NCBI GenBank assembly: GCA_035651635.1
Contig: DASRFK010000240.1
Location: forward strand, 1-64,000
Source: JANXQE01 sp035651635
GTDB lineage: Bacteria; Verrucomicrobiota; Verrucomicrobiia; Limisphaerales; UBA8199
Length of the DNA: 64,000 nt
Direction of reading: 5' to 3'
In this document: one piece after another, positions 51,465-60,791 of the stretch
Position numbering within the stretch: position 1 is the first letter of the stretch
Layout of the letters: each line of letters opens with the position of its first letter
Position numbers and translations under genes: made by a program
The notes under the pieces: generated by a model
What the model was told of the DNA's origin: nothing
Database searches by the model: none
Seen by the model: the letters and a program-made list of their open reading frames with translations, nothing else

Positions 51465-54125
51465 ATGAAACCATCTCTGTCCCGGAACCCTCTCTATTTT
51501 TTCAGCCTGGTCCCGCTTCTGCTGCTCGCCGTGCCTCAGTTTCGGGCCGCCACGGTCGAAACCAATAAAACGGCAGCTTCCGCGGGACTGGCTCCCGAAC
51601 TGAAGGTGGCCGATAATTTCTTGCTGGCCATTCCCAAAGCCGGCTTCGGCAAAGATTACCTTTTCACGGCGTCTCTCATCCCGCAAGCGCGCGCCGCGAC
51701 GAGCACGGGCCTGGCTGCGAAGATTGTCCGCTTCGAACTGTTCCCCGACGGCGTTGACATGTACGAATCCACCCAGGGCCTGGTCGTAACGGAGGATTTG
51801 CCGGCGCGCCGCCTGCTCACGACCTTTGCCATCGTTCGCCAGGATTCGACCAAGGTGGTGATTGACTTCAATAAAGGCATGCGGCGTGTGTTCACTCAGG
51901 CGTGGACCTCCGGGGGGGCGTTGGACCCGGATCGCGACCGGACCATGGACGTCCCCGAAGGACGCGTTTTCGAGATGCGCGAGGATCAGGGCCGCCTGAT
52001 CATTCGCCAAAGTGTCCAGGCGCGCAACCGGCAGGATGACCAAAGCCTGGAACAACGCTATGAAGTTCGATATTTCCTATCAGCATACCAACAAGGCGCC
52101 TGCGACGCCAAAGAGCCCAACGTTGCCGACCAGCGCTATACCCGTTTCTTCGAGACCGAAGGCCGTCTTGAGCCGGTCACCGGCCGCGTCTCGGCGCGCA
52201 TTGCCCGGTTCGACATCCGCCAACCCATTGTTTTCCACTACTCGGCTAATACACCGTCAAACTACGTCGACGCGGTGCGTGACGGCATCCTGTACTGGAA
52301 CCGGTGCTTCGGCAAAGATATCGTTCAGGCCAAACGGGCGCCCGACGGAGTCACCGCGCCGGACGCGAAGTTGAACATCATCCAATGGGTGCCATGGGAC
52401 AACGCCGGTTTTGCCTATGCCGACGTGCTGCTGGATCCCATCACCGGCGAATCCGGCCATGGCCAGGCCTACATCACCAGCGTGTTTGCGTTTGCGGGAA
52501 AATCCAGGGCCCGGGCGCTGCTCCGCGCGATGCTGGACCTGGCCGAACCGAAGAAAGAGAAGGGGGTCGCGTTGAGGCTGGGCGTGCCGTTCCTGGGCGC
52601 GGCGCCGGCCTGTCAGGTTGACCCGCAAACGTTCGCGCAGGCGATGGCTCACGGCTTGCAGGAATTGCTGGCGAGTGACGAACTCACCGACGAAGCCGTG
52701 CTGCGCATCTCACAGGATTATGTGCGGGAGACGGTGGCCCATGAGGTGGGGCATGTTTTAGGCCTGCGCCACAATTTCGCGGGGAGCTTGGCCGCCACTC
52801 TGAGCCGAAAAGAACTGGACGATTGGTTCAAGGATTACATCACCGGCAAACCGCTGGACGCTTACACTAACAAGCTGGCCTCGAGCTCGATGATGGAATA
52901 CACCGTCTTCAAGGGAGCAGTGTTCACGGGCTGGCAAATCCGGGCGGGCAAAGATCCCCTGCCCCATGACCGCGCCGCCATCGCCTGGGGCTATTCCAAT
53001 GACAACGAGGTCCGGGACAAAAAAATGCTCTTTGCGACCGACGAGGAAGTGGGCCACTACGGTGACGTGCGGCGCTTCGATTACGGCACCAACCCGGTGG
53101 TAAGCGCGTATGGGGAAATCGCCCAGATCCTGGAACTGCTCCCGAACAACGTGATTGAGACGTTTATCGCCGCCCGCGCCCCCCGCAATGCCCATGACCG
53201 CATTCCGGTCGCGGAAGTGAACCTCAATTGCTCGGCCTATGCCTCCCAATTGGCGAATCAATTCGCCGACATGCTTTCCTGGTTTCGGGCGGATGTCCGC
53301 TCGCTGCGCGTGGAGAATCAGTTCGAATTCGTTGGCGATCTGAATCGAAAAGAGCGGCTCGAAGCCCATCTGAAATATCTCAACTCACAAATTGAGCAGC
53401 TCGGCGGAGTGGATCGCGCTATCTTCTCATTCCTGCCGCTGGATTTGAAACTGGAGCTGAAAGGCGAACCTGCGGGAGTTCCGGTCATCCAAAAGCTGAG
53501 CGCGACCAACCTGCTGGCCAAGCTCGAAAAACTGCTCGACTCGCCCACGTACAAAAACTTCGTCGGCCTGGACGAAAACAAGTACAGCTTCACCAAGGAA
53601 GAGCACGACCTGATTTTAAAACGCGCCAAGACCTTTTTTGAGGAACTTGAAAAGGCAGTGGTTAAAGAGGTTTGCCAGCGGCTGACCAGCGCTAACCGCA
53701 GTCTGGCCGTCGAAGCCAACGGAGCCGCCGGCGAGGAGGATGCCGCCGCCAAAGTGGAGCAGCGCATTATCGAGATGGCCAAACTGGTCATTATGGCCAA
53801 GGAGGATGACAAGCGGCTGCAGGGCAAAGTCGACAAGGGACTGGTCGAGGTAACAGGTTTTAAGTACGACCAGGACACCCGCCTGGCCGCGGCCAAGGCC
53901 CTGGACGACAAAACGGGGTCGTTTAAGGGGTGGGCTGAGGACGCAAAATCGGAACTCAACACGCAACTTAAAAACGAAGTCGAGGGCGCGCTGAACCTGT
54001 CGCATTTCAAAGATTTCAAGGTGTCGCTCCTGTCTCGGACCGTGCGCGAATGGTACCAGAAACAACAAGATGTCCTGGCTTTGCTTCCGCCGGCGCCCGG
54101 CAGCTCCACTCTGCCGGCCAGGTAA
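51465..54125 (+). CDS. Secreted zinc-dependent metalloprotease (DUF5117/DUF4953 type)
   Basis: The 886-residue protein has a signal peptide ending near FRAATVET. A DUF5117-like region follows, and then a zincin domain with the extended motif VAHEVGHVLGLRHNF (about residue 427), i.e. HExxHxxGxxH. A downstream SSSMMEYT may serve as a Met-turn. The C-terminal 250 residues are Lys/Glu/Ala-rich and helical. Members occur in Bacteroidetes and Verrucomicrobia with unknown substrates. The gene is preceded by a 118-bp divergent gap to the TPR gene. Confidence 0.9.
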   Translation: MKPSLSRNPLYFFSLVPLLLLAVPQFRAATVETNKTAASAGLAPELKVADNFLLAIPKAGFGKDYLFTASLIPQARAATSTGLAAKIVRFELFPDGVDMYESTQGLVVTEDLPARRLLTTFAIVRQDSTKVVIDFNKGMRRVFTQAWTSGGALDPDRDRTMDVPEGRVFEMREDQGRLIIRQSVQARNRQDDQSLEQRYEVRYFLSAYQQGACDAKEPNVADQRYTRFFETEGRLEPVTGRVSARIARFDIRQPIVFHYSANTPSNYVDAVRDGILYWNRCFGKDIVQAKRAPDGVTAPDAKLNIIQWVPWDNAGFAYADVLLDPITGESGHGQAYITSVFAFAGKSRARALLRAMLDLAEPKKEKGVALRLGVPFLGAAPACQVDPQTFAQAMAHGLQELLASDELTDEAVLRISQDYVRETVAHEVGHVLGLRHNFAGSLAATLSRKELDDWFKDYITGKPLDAYTNKLASSSMMEYTVFKGAVFTGWQIRAGKDPLPHDRAAIAWGYSNDNEVRDKKMLFATDEEVGHYGDVRRFDYGTNPVVSAYGEIAQILELLPNNVIETFIAARAPRNAHDRIPVAEVNLNCSAYASQLANQFADMLSWFRADVRSLRVENQFEFVGDLNRKERLEAHLKYLNSQIEQLGGVDRAIFSFLPLDLKLELKGEPAGVPVIQKLSATNLLAKLEKLLDSPTYKNFVGLDENKYSFTKEEHDLILKRAKTFFEELEKAVVKEVCQRLTSANRSLAVEANGAAGEEDAAAKVEQRIIEMAKLVIMAKEDDKRLQGKVDKGLVEVTGFKYDQDTRLAAAKALDDKTGSFKGWAEDAKSELNTQLKNEVEGALNLSHFKDFKVSLLSRTVREWYQKQQDVLALLPPAPGSSTLPAR

Positions 54126-54247
54126 GGGTGAAGGCCGCGCGGCGGCATTCGCGCCGCGTCCAACTGCGAAGGCAGGGCCCGCCGGGATTAGCCCGAATCC
54201 GGCTTGGTTTTTTTCGGAACTATGGCAATTTGAAGGATATCTGAACT

Positions 54248-54586
54248 ATGAATAAACCGAAAGTAATTGCTTATTTGAAACCGACCTGCGGCTGGAGCCA
54301 GGGAGTGCGGGCCGTGCTGCGCAAGTACGATTTGCCATTTGAAGACCGGGATATCATCAACGACCCATTGCAACGTCAGGAAATGATCGAGAAAAGCGGG
54401 CAGATGCTCAGCCCTTGTGTCGAGGTCAATGGCCACTTGCTGGCCGACGTCAGCGGAGATGAAGTCGAAGCGTACTTGGTGGCCAATAAACTGGTCCAGC
54501 AGAACGAGCGTCCCGCCGATGCTCCCACCAACCAACCTTGCGCCCACGAACTGCCCGAGTCGGCGCCGCTCTCTTTTCGCCGGTAA
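54248..54586 (+). CDS. Glutaredoxin-like protein with CGWS active site
   Basis: The 112-residue protein has the thioredoxin fold of glutaredoxins. The motif is KPTCGWSQGVRAVLRKY, a CxxS monothiol-type site, with a cis-Pro-like LSPCVEVNG and a GSH-binding-like DVSGDEVEAYL. A Pro-rich tail with a further Cys (NQPCAHELPE) extends it. CGFS is the common class II site; CGWS is unusual. It may handle glutathionylation or an Fe-S cluster. It follows the protease gene by 122 bp. Confidence 0.85.
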   Translation: MNKPKVIAYLKPTCGWSQGVRAVLRKYDLPFEDRDIINDPLQRQEMIEKSGQMLSPCVEVNGHLLADVSGDEVEAYLVANKLVQQNERPADAPTNQPCAHELPESAPLSFRR

Positions 54587-54625
54587 GGCCGGCAACAGTA
54601 TTTCGGCTGAGGAGGGGGCGTCTCC

Positions 54626-56620
54626 TTACAAAGTACTCAGGCGCAATACCGTGATCGACCGCGGGCGGCATTGGAATTGAAAGTGATCGGACACTCCGGA
54701 AAGCGATGAACTCACCGGGGCCACCCGGGTGGGCGCGTCGAAAGAATTCTCATCGTCGGGCGAGTTGCCGGCCAGCACAATTTGCTGCGCCTTGCCGCCA
54801 ACGCGCCGAGCACCATTAAGGACAATGTCAGCGACTTGCGCCACGGGGCCTGGATTAACGATTTTCAAAATGAGTTGCTTAGCCTTTAGGTCTTTCGTGG
54901 CGGTCGCGAATAAAACCGGTGAAGCACTGTCGCTTGCACCCGGCGCGCCAACCTTCGTGGGCAACACCACATCACCGCGATTACGGCTGAACAATTGCTG
55001 CACGTAATAATTCGGCGTGCCGTAAGCTCGCAGGTTATCGCACCAGATCAGATCGGGCGTCCATTGCCAGGCATCGATATGGGCAAACAATGGGGCGTAA
55101 GAAGCCATGCGCACAACGTCGGCATTGCGCTCCAGGCCGGTCATGTAGGCAGCCTCGGCTAAAGCGCAGTCCAGGTTGTTTCGGTTCTTCGGACTTACCG
55201 TGGCCACACTCTGGGCGGCGTATTCACCCATGAACACCTTGGGGCCATGCCGGTCGTAGTTATCGTAGCGGTGTGTATTTTGCAGAAACCAGGACGGCGC
55301 GGCATAGCAGTGCTCGTCTACGATGTCCGCGTTCAGTTCACGAAGTTTTGGCCAGGCAAAGTTGAATCGCTCATCGTCGGGACTCGGGCCGGCGCTGGAA
55401 ATGAGCTGGATCTCGGGATATTTTGCTTTGATGGCTTGAGCAAAGCGCGGATAGCGCTCGAAGTACTGAGGTCCCCATTGCTCGTTGCCCACGCCCAGAA
55501 GCTTCAGATGGAATGGGGCCGGATGTCCCATGGTGGCCCGCCGCGCCCCCCAAGCAGTGCTCGGGGAGCCATTGGCAAATTCGACCAGGTCGAGTGCATC
55601 CTGGAGGTACGGATCCAATTGGTCCAGCGGCGCGAGTTCACCGGAATTGAACTGGCAAGCCATCCCGCAATTGAGGATCGGCAATGGTTCGGCCCCGATA
55701 TCTTCGCAAAGTTGGAAGAATTCATAAAACCCAAGACCGAACGACTGGAAGTAATCCGGAGCGGGCCGATGCTTGAACTCGTCGTTCCAGCGGTTCATCA
55801 ACAGTTTTCGGTTCTCGCGCGGTCCGATCGTGTTTTTCCACTGATACCGATTCGTCAGGTAATGTCCCTCGACGATGCAGCCGCCCGGGAACCGCATGAA
55901 CCCGGGTTTGAGGTCGGCTAACATTTGAACCAGGTCAGCCCGCAATCCGCCGGGCCGGTTTTTCCAGGTGTGCTTCGGGAAGAGCGAGATCAAATCCAGA
56001 TCGATGCGTCCAGGGCCATCCACGAGGATCTGCAAACGAGCCTTGCCATCGGTCTCGCTCGCCCGCAAATGCGTGGCGTAGCTTGCCCAGGAGGACGTGA
56101 AGCCCTTGAGCGTTGCGGCGCCGAGCGTTTGACCGGTCGGGCTGACGAGTTTGATCCAAAGCTTTGGCTCCCCCTCAATGGCCCGCACTCGAGCCGAAAA
56201 ATCATAGGATTCCCCCGCCCGAATCCCCATGCCACGAAAGCCTTCATTGATGATGCCCAGTCCCTCCGTGCCAGTGGAGGTGATTCGCAGGTAATGCGGA
56301 CTCGATTGATTGCAAGGAGCGTCCTCCCGAATCTCCAGGCTTCCGTCCGCATCACCGCCGGACAACTTAGCCCAACCCATGAGCGCATCCGGAAATTCAA
56401 AGGCGCGGTTTTTGACCAATTCGGCGTAGAGCCCGCCGTCGGCGCCAAAGTTGATGTCTTCAAAAAAGATTCCCCACATGGCCGGATTAATGGCCGATCC
56501 CGGATGCGCCACGTCAATCGAGACCGGGATTGGCTCGGCCGACAAGGCGCGGCTGGTTAGAGTTAAGAAGGCAACCAACGACAGGATCCGCGAGGAGCGG
56601 CGACAAAGGAGCGGGCGCAT
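54626..56620 (-). CDS. Secreted GH51 alpha-L-arabinofuranosidase
   Basis: The 664-residue protein has a signal peptide (LSLVAFLTLTSRALSAEP). A carbohydrate-binding-like jelly roll (about residues 90-200) and the GH51 barrel follow. The acid/base Glu is in LGVGNEQWGPQYF and the nucleophile Glu in VFMGEYAAQSV. It should release arabinofuranose from arabinan, arabinoxylan or arabinogalactan in the periplasm or outside the cell. It is the last gene of a long minus-strand run, 33 bp after the NfnB-like gene, which is functionally unrelated. Confidence 0.92.
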   Translation of the reverse strand: MRPLLCRRSSRILSLVAFLTLTSRALSAEPIPVSIDVAHPGSAINPAMWGIFFEDINFGADGGLYAELVKNRAFEFPDALMGWAKLSGGDADGSLEIREDAPCNQSSPHYLRITSTGTEGLGIINEGFRGMGIRAGESYDFSARVRAIEGEPKLWIKLVSPTGQTLGAATLKGFTSSWASYATHLRASETDGKARLQILVDGPGRIDLDLISLFPKHTWKNRPGGLRADLVQMLADLKPGFMRFPGGCIVEGHYLTNRYQWKNTIGPRENRKLLMNRWNDEFKHRPAPDYFQSFGLGFYEFFQLCEDIGAEPLPILNCGMACQFNSGELAPLDQLDPYLQDALDLVEFANGSPSTAWGARRATMGHPAPFHLKLLGVGNEQWGPQYFERYPRFAQAIKAKYPEIQLISSAGPSPDDERFNFAWPKLRELNADIVDEHCYAAPSWFLQNTHRYDNYDRHGPKVFMGEYAAQSVATVSPKNRNNLDCALAEAAYMTGLERNADVVRMASYAPLFAHIDAWQWTPDLIWCDNLRAYGTPNYYVQQLFSRNRGDVVLPTKVGAPGASDSASPVLFATATKDLKAKQLILKIVNPGPVAQVADIVLNGARRVGGKAQQIVLAGNSPDDENSFDAPTRVAPVSSSLSGVSDHFQFQCRPRSITVLRLSTL

Positions 56621-56653
56621 GGGATTTGGCGTTTTGCGGGGATTCTAACCGGG

Positions 56654-58069
56654 TCAATGCTTCGCCGGACGCAGGAACTGGTCGATGGCGTGGGCGGCGC
56701 GTTTACCGTCGCCCATGGCGAGGATGACGGTGGCGGCGCCACGGACAATATCGCCTCCGGCGAACACACCCGGCAAGCTGGTCATACAATGGTCGTCGAC
56801 GACGATATTACCCCACTGGTTGAGTTTCAGATCGGGACAGGTGGCGGTGAGCAAAGGATTGGCGCGGGTGCCGACGGCAATGACAACGACATCACAGGGA
56901 ACGGTGAACTCGGAACCGGGAATGGGCACCGGGCGGGCACGACCGGATGCATCCGGTTCGGACAGCTGCATCCGGAGGCATTTGACACCGGTGACCCATT
57001 TCTTCTCGTTGCCGAGGATTTCGATCGGAGCAACCAGGAATTCGAACCGGATGCCTTCCTCTTCAGCGTGATGGATTTCTTCGGCGCGGGCCGGCATTTC
57101 ATTGCGGGTGCGGCGGTAGAGAATGATGGAAGACTCGGCGCCCATGCGTTTGGCGGTGCGGGCGGAGTCCATGGCCACGTTGCCACCGCCAACGGTGGCG
57201 ATGCGTTTACCATGCAGAACCGGGGTGTCGGAGCGCGGAAATTCGTAGGCGGCCATGAGGTTGACCCGGGTGAGGTACTCGTTGGCGGAATAGACGCCTT
57301 TGAGATTTTCGCCGGGCACATTCATGAACACGGGCAGACCGGCGCCATTGGCGATGAACACGGCGTCAAATTGCTCACGCACTTCCGGCAAAGTATAGGT
57401 TCGGCCAATAACGGTGTTGCAAACGATTTTTACGCCCGCTTGCTCAAGCCGCTTCACTTCAGCTTCCACAATCTTTTTTGGCAATCGGAACTCGGGGATG
57501 CCATAAACCAGCACGCCCCCGGGTTTGTGCAGGGCTTCAAAGACCGTGACGTCGTGACCGAACCGGACCAACTCGCCAGCCGCAGTCAGTCCGCCGGGGC
57601 CGGAGCCGACGATGGCGACCTTTTTGCCGGTAGGGGGAGCGGGCTGGAGCGCCAACCGATCGGAATGCCCGCGAGCCCAATCGCCGACGTACCGCTCGAG
57701 GTACCCAATGGCGACCGGCAAGCCTTTATGGCCGCGAATGCATTCGACTTCACATTGGGTTTCCTGCGGGCATACCCGGCCGGTCACGGATGGAAGCGCG
57801 TTATCGCCGAGCAATGACCGGGCCGCCTCGCCAAGGTTGCCTTCCGAGAGCAATTCGATGAAGCGAGGGATATTGACCATGACGGGGCAACCGGCGACGC
57901 ATTTGGGATCCTTGCATTGAAGACAGCGTTCGGCTTCCAGGAGGGCGGCCTTTTCAGGAAGGCCCAGGTTGACCTCGCCAAAGTTGGCATTGCGGATGAG
58001 GGCATCCTGCTCGGTCATTTTTTGGCGCTCGATCTGGAGGCGTTGTTTGGTGGAGAGCTTCTGAGGCAC
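56654..58069 (-). CDS. gltA: NfnB/GltD-like flavin oxidoreductase subunit
   Basis: The 471-residue protein belongs to the glutamate synthase small-subunit family. The N-terminal Fe-S domain has Cys motifs RCLQCKDPKCVAGCPV and VCPQETQCEVECIRG. The FAD site is KVAIVGSGPGGLTAAGEL, the NAD(P) site is RIATVGGGNVAMDSARTA, and GVFAGGDIVRGAATVILAMGDG closes it. No glutamate synthase large subunit is nearby, but the NfnA/PyrK-like gene is 21 bp upstream. An NADH-dependent ferredoxin:NADP oxidoreductase (NfnAB) or a related complex is therefore more likely than glutamate synthase. It starts at a GTG. Confidence 0.88.
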   Translation of the reverse strand: MPQKLSTKQRLQIERQKMTEQDALIRNANFGEVNLGLPEKAALLEAERCLQCKDPKCVAGCPVMVNIPRFIELLSEGNLGEAARSLLGDNALPSVTGRVCPQETQCEVECIRGHKGLPVAIGYLERYVGDWARGHSDRLALQPAPPTGKKVAIVGSGPGGLTAAGELVRFGHDVTVFEALHKPGGVLVYGIPEFRLPKKIVEAEVKRLEQAGVKIVCNTVIGRTYTLPEVREQFDAVFIANGAGLPVFMNVPGENLKGVYSANEYLTRVNLMAAYEFPRSDTPVLHGKRIATVGGGNVAMDSARTAKRMGAESSIILYRRTRNEMPARAEEIHHAEEEGIRFEFLVAPIEILGNEKKWVTGVKCLRMQLSEPDASGRARPVPIPGSEFTVPCDVVVIAVGTRANPLLTATCPDLKLNQWGNIVVDDHCMTSLPGVFAGGDIVRGAATVILAMGDGKRAAHAIDQFLRPAKH

Positions 58070-58090
58070 GTAAATGTGAAGTACGGAGTT

Positions 58091-58963
58091 TTATTGCGCC
58101 GCCTGTGCGGTCGGTGAGCCCAGCCCGATCTTGCAAGCGCCGCTTTCGCAGGCTGCCATTGCCTTTTGTTCGAATTCGCGATAGGTGCTGAGGCGATCCA
58201 GCAACAAATCGAAATCCACGAGATGCCCGTCGAATTCAGGGCCGTCAACGCAGGCGAAAAGCGTTTGACCGCCGACACCCACGCGGCAGCCGCCGCACAT
58301 GCCGGTGCCGTCAACCATGATAGGATTGAGGGAGACAACGGTATGGATGCCGAGGGGTTTGGTCAGGTTCACGACCGCGCGCATCATTGGCACCGGCCCG
58401 ACCGCGTAGACAACATCCCAATGCCCGGCGCTCAAGGCGTCGCGAGCCGCGTCGGTAACAAAGCCGTGTCGCCCATAGCTGCCGTCGTCGGTACAAACGG
58501 TGACGCCGCCCAAGCGACGCAGTTCCTGCTCGAAGATGACCCACTCGTGAGAACGGCCGCCGATAATGCTCTGGACCGAGACGCCGGCCCGATGCAAGCC
58601 CTGGGCAATGGGATGGACGACCGCGGTGCCAACACCGCCGCCGATGCACAGAGCGCGGCCATTGGTGAGCAACTCGGTTGGCCGGCCTAATGGACCTGCG
58701 ATTCCTGAGATAGTCTGGCCGGGCTCGATGGCCACAAGGTCGCGCGTGCTTTTCCCGACTGATTGAACGACCAGCGCGATGGTGCCGGCAACCGGATCGG
58801 CATCGGCAATGGTCAGTGGAATGCGTTCGGCATTTTCACCCAGATAGACAATGACAAACTGGCCGGGTTGCCTGACCTGGGCAATGCGAGGCGCCGAAAC
58901 ATCCAGGCGGGTTACATTCGGGCTCAATCGAGCCTTGGCAATCACCTGGTGCACCTGATGCAT
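58091..58963 (-). CDS. NfnA/PyrK-like FAD-NAD binding Fe-S subunit
   Basis: The 290-residue protein is a ferredoxin-reductase-like module. The FAD-binding beta barrel is RQPGQFVIVYLGENAERIPLT, the nucleotide site is ALCIGGGVGTAVVHPIA, and the 2Fe-2S ligands lie in MVDGTGMCGGCRVGVGGQTLFACVDGPEFDGHLVDF. This is the sulfide dehydrogenase/NfnA signature. Together with the NfnB-like gene it would couple NADH and ferredoxin oxidation to NADPH formation, if the pair is a true Nfn; this is inferred from context. It starts 8 bp after the beta-helix gene's stop. Confidence 0.88.
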   Translation of the reverse strand: MHQVHQVIAKARLSPNVTRLDVSAPRIAQVRQPGQFVIVYLGENAERIPLTIADADPVAGTIALVVQSVGKSTRDLVAIEPGQTISGIAGPLGRPTELLTNGRALCIGGGVGTAVVHPIAQGLHRAGVSVQSIIGGRSHEWVIFEQELRRLGGVTVCTDDGSYGRHGFVTDAARDALSAGHWDVVYAVGPVPMMRAVVNLTKPLGIHTVVSLNPIMVDGTGMCGGCRVGVGGQTLFACVDGPEFDGHLVDFDLLLDRLSTYREFEQKAMAACESGACKIGLGSPTAQAAQ

Positions 58964-58971
58964 GCCCCAGG

Positions 58972-60777
58972 TTAGCGGCTAAGCCGATAAAAGCGAGTCG
59001 ATAGATTAGTCACCGTGTCAGTGAATTGGATGGGCGCCAGGTTGGTGGCAACGGTCTGCCAATTAATGAGATTGGTCGAAGCCTGGACCACGTAATTAAT
59101 GCCGGGGGTACCCTGGCCGCTCAATTGGACGATGCCATTGGTCGACCGGGTCAGGGATAAGCTAACGTTAGTCGCCGTCGCCGCCGCGCCCAGCTCAAAC
59201 GAACCAATATCACCGGCGCCGTTGACGGGTCTCGGAAAGCCGCGCTGATCGGTTGGTGGCGTGAGCTCCGGGGGAATTTTGTCAATGGCTGGGCTGCCGG
59301 CAAGCAAGGCCATGGTGCGGGTCGGGCCCCCGTTGAAGGCCAGAGTGCCTAACCTGGGATCGGTATTCTGCAAACTTGAACCGCCGAAAGCATTGACCGA
59401 GTCCGAACTCAGGTTGTAACCGGCATCGGTAAGGTCGCCGAAAACATTGTTGCCGGAAACACTGGCCGTGAGGATCGTTCCCAGCAAGCTCAGAAGGCCG
59501 GAGTTTTCGAGATTGCCACCCGAAGCTGATCCTGCCTGGCCATTATTGCCGGTAAGAGTGCCCGTCCCGGCGATCCCATTAGTGCCGCCGAAGGCGGCTC
59601 CGCTGGACAAAGTACACGTCACCATGGTCAGAGTGTTGTCGTTGGCTACGGATCCTCCAAGGCCATCACCACCATTCCCGCCGGCTCCAGCAACCTGAAA
59701 GGTGCCGCCGCCGTTGCCACCGTTGCCGCCGACCCCACCCAATACTCTATTTGCGTAGAACGTACAATTCGTCACGGCAACCCACCAGGCGTTAAACAAG
59801 GCGCCGCCTGACCCATCGGCGCCCTTTCCACCGGAGAGGCCGGTGCCATTGCCGAGCGTTCCGCCGGCGGCGCTGTTTCCGCCGGTAGCCGAGTTGGTGG
59901 CAAAAGTCGAGCTAACCAGAGTGAGATTGAGCGCGTTGTAAATAGCGCCGCCGGATCCGAGTCCGCCTGTGCCGCCATTCCCAGCCAAACCCGGGAAGTT
60001 GCCCGAGCCACCGGCTCCCCCTGCTCCGCCATTACCTCCCGAGACGCTATTGCTCGAAAAAGTGCAGTTCACCACCGTGAGATTCGCAATATTATAAACC
60101 GCACCGCCAAACGCAGCCCCGCCTGCTCCGCCATTGCCGCCGTCGCCGGCGACGGCAAAAGTTCCGCTGCCATTGCCCCCCGGACCTCCTGATCCGCCCG
60201 CGCCTGCGATCGCGGTGTTGTTTGAGAGCGTGCAGTTGAGGAGAGCCGCATCGCCCTGGTTGTAGATGGCGCCACCCAGCGCAGGGGGGCCGTCAAGTCC
60301 AGGCGAGCCATTGCGCCCAGTCCCAGCCGAATTGGTCCCGCCAATGCTGCCAGACAGCCCATTGGTTGGCGCGACTGAATTTCCACCGAACACGCAGCGG
60401 TTGGCGATGAAAACAATGCCGGGGTGAACAAACACGGCGCCTCCGGAGCTGATACTCCTGCCATTAACCAGGCTAAGTCCCCGCAACGTGAGATTGGCGG
60501 CCGCGTTAAAAAGGCGTACTGCGCTTCCCCCGCTAATCACTACATTATGATTCTTGGCATCGATGGTGGTAGCCTGTTCAATCGTGATTTGCTGGCTCAG
60601 GGTAATCGAGCAATCGTTCGAAAAGGTCACAGTTCCGCCGCCAGCCAAAGCCGCTCGGAAGGCAAGCTCACTGCATCCCTGTACAAAGCCACCGGCATAG
60701 ACGATTGGAGCAAAGCCCAGCAGGAGCAGGGAGCAGATGGAAACTAGCCCGTGGCGGTACGACTTGTTAGGCTTCAA
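58972..60777 (-). CDS. Secreted glycine-rich right-handed beta-helix protein
   Basis: The 601-residue protein has a signal peptide (VSICSLLLLGFAPIVYAGG). It carries many repeats of the type GGAIYN-LTLVSSTFATNSATGGN, as in polymorphic outer-membrane or choice-of-anchor proteins. Gly/Ala-rich loops such as GGNGGAGGAGGSGNF separate the strands. A C-terminal Ig-like domain (about residues 520-601) ends it. It starts at a TTG, 14 bp after the secretin gene stop. A surface or secreted adhesin-like role, perhaps as a substrate of the neighbouring secretin, is inferred. Confidence 0.83.
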   Translation of the reverse strand: MKPNKSYRHGLVSICSLLLLGFAPIVYAGGFVQGCSELAFRAALAGGGTVTFSNDCSITLSQQITIEQATTIDAKNHNVVISGGSAVRLFNAAANLTLRGLSLVNGRSISSGGAVFVHPGIVFIANRCVFGGNSVAPTNGLSGSIGGTNSAGTGRNGSPGLDGPPALGGAIYNQGDAALLNCTLSNNTAIAGAGGSGGPGGNGSGTFAVAGDGGNGGAGGAAFGGAVYNIANLTVVNCTFSSNSVSGGNGGAGGAGGSGNFPGLAGNGGTGGLGSGGAIYNALNLTLVSSTFATNSATGGNSAAGGTLGNGTGLSGGKGADGSGGALFNAWWVAVTNCTFYANRVLGGVGGNGGNGGGTFQVAGAGGNGGDGLGGSVANDNTLTMVTCTLSSGAAFGGTNGIAGTGTLTGNNGQAGSASGGNLENSGLLSLLGTILTASVSGNNVFGDLTDAGYNLSSDSVNAFGGSSLQNTDPRLGTLAFNGGPTRTMALLAGSPAIDKIPPELTPPTDQRGFPRPVNGAGDIGSFELGAAATATNVSLSLTRSTNGIVQLSGQGTPGINYVVQASTNLINWQTVATNLAPIQFTDTVTNLSTRFYRLSR

Positions 60778-60791
60778 AGGCTTGCTTCCCT

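Noticed and set aside
56657..57817. A 386-codon open frame on the plus strand opposite the NfnB-like gene
   Set aside because: It is the antisense shadow of a well-recognised oxidoreductase gene in GC-rich DNA. Its translation is His/Gly-rich with no family resemblance.
59400..60450. GC-rich repetitive DNA suggesting a satellite
   Set aside because: It encodes Gly/Ala-rich loops of the beta-helix protein in one continuous frame.
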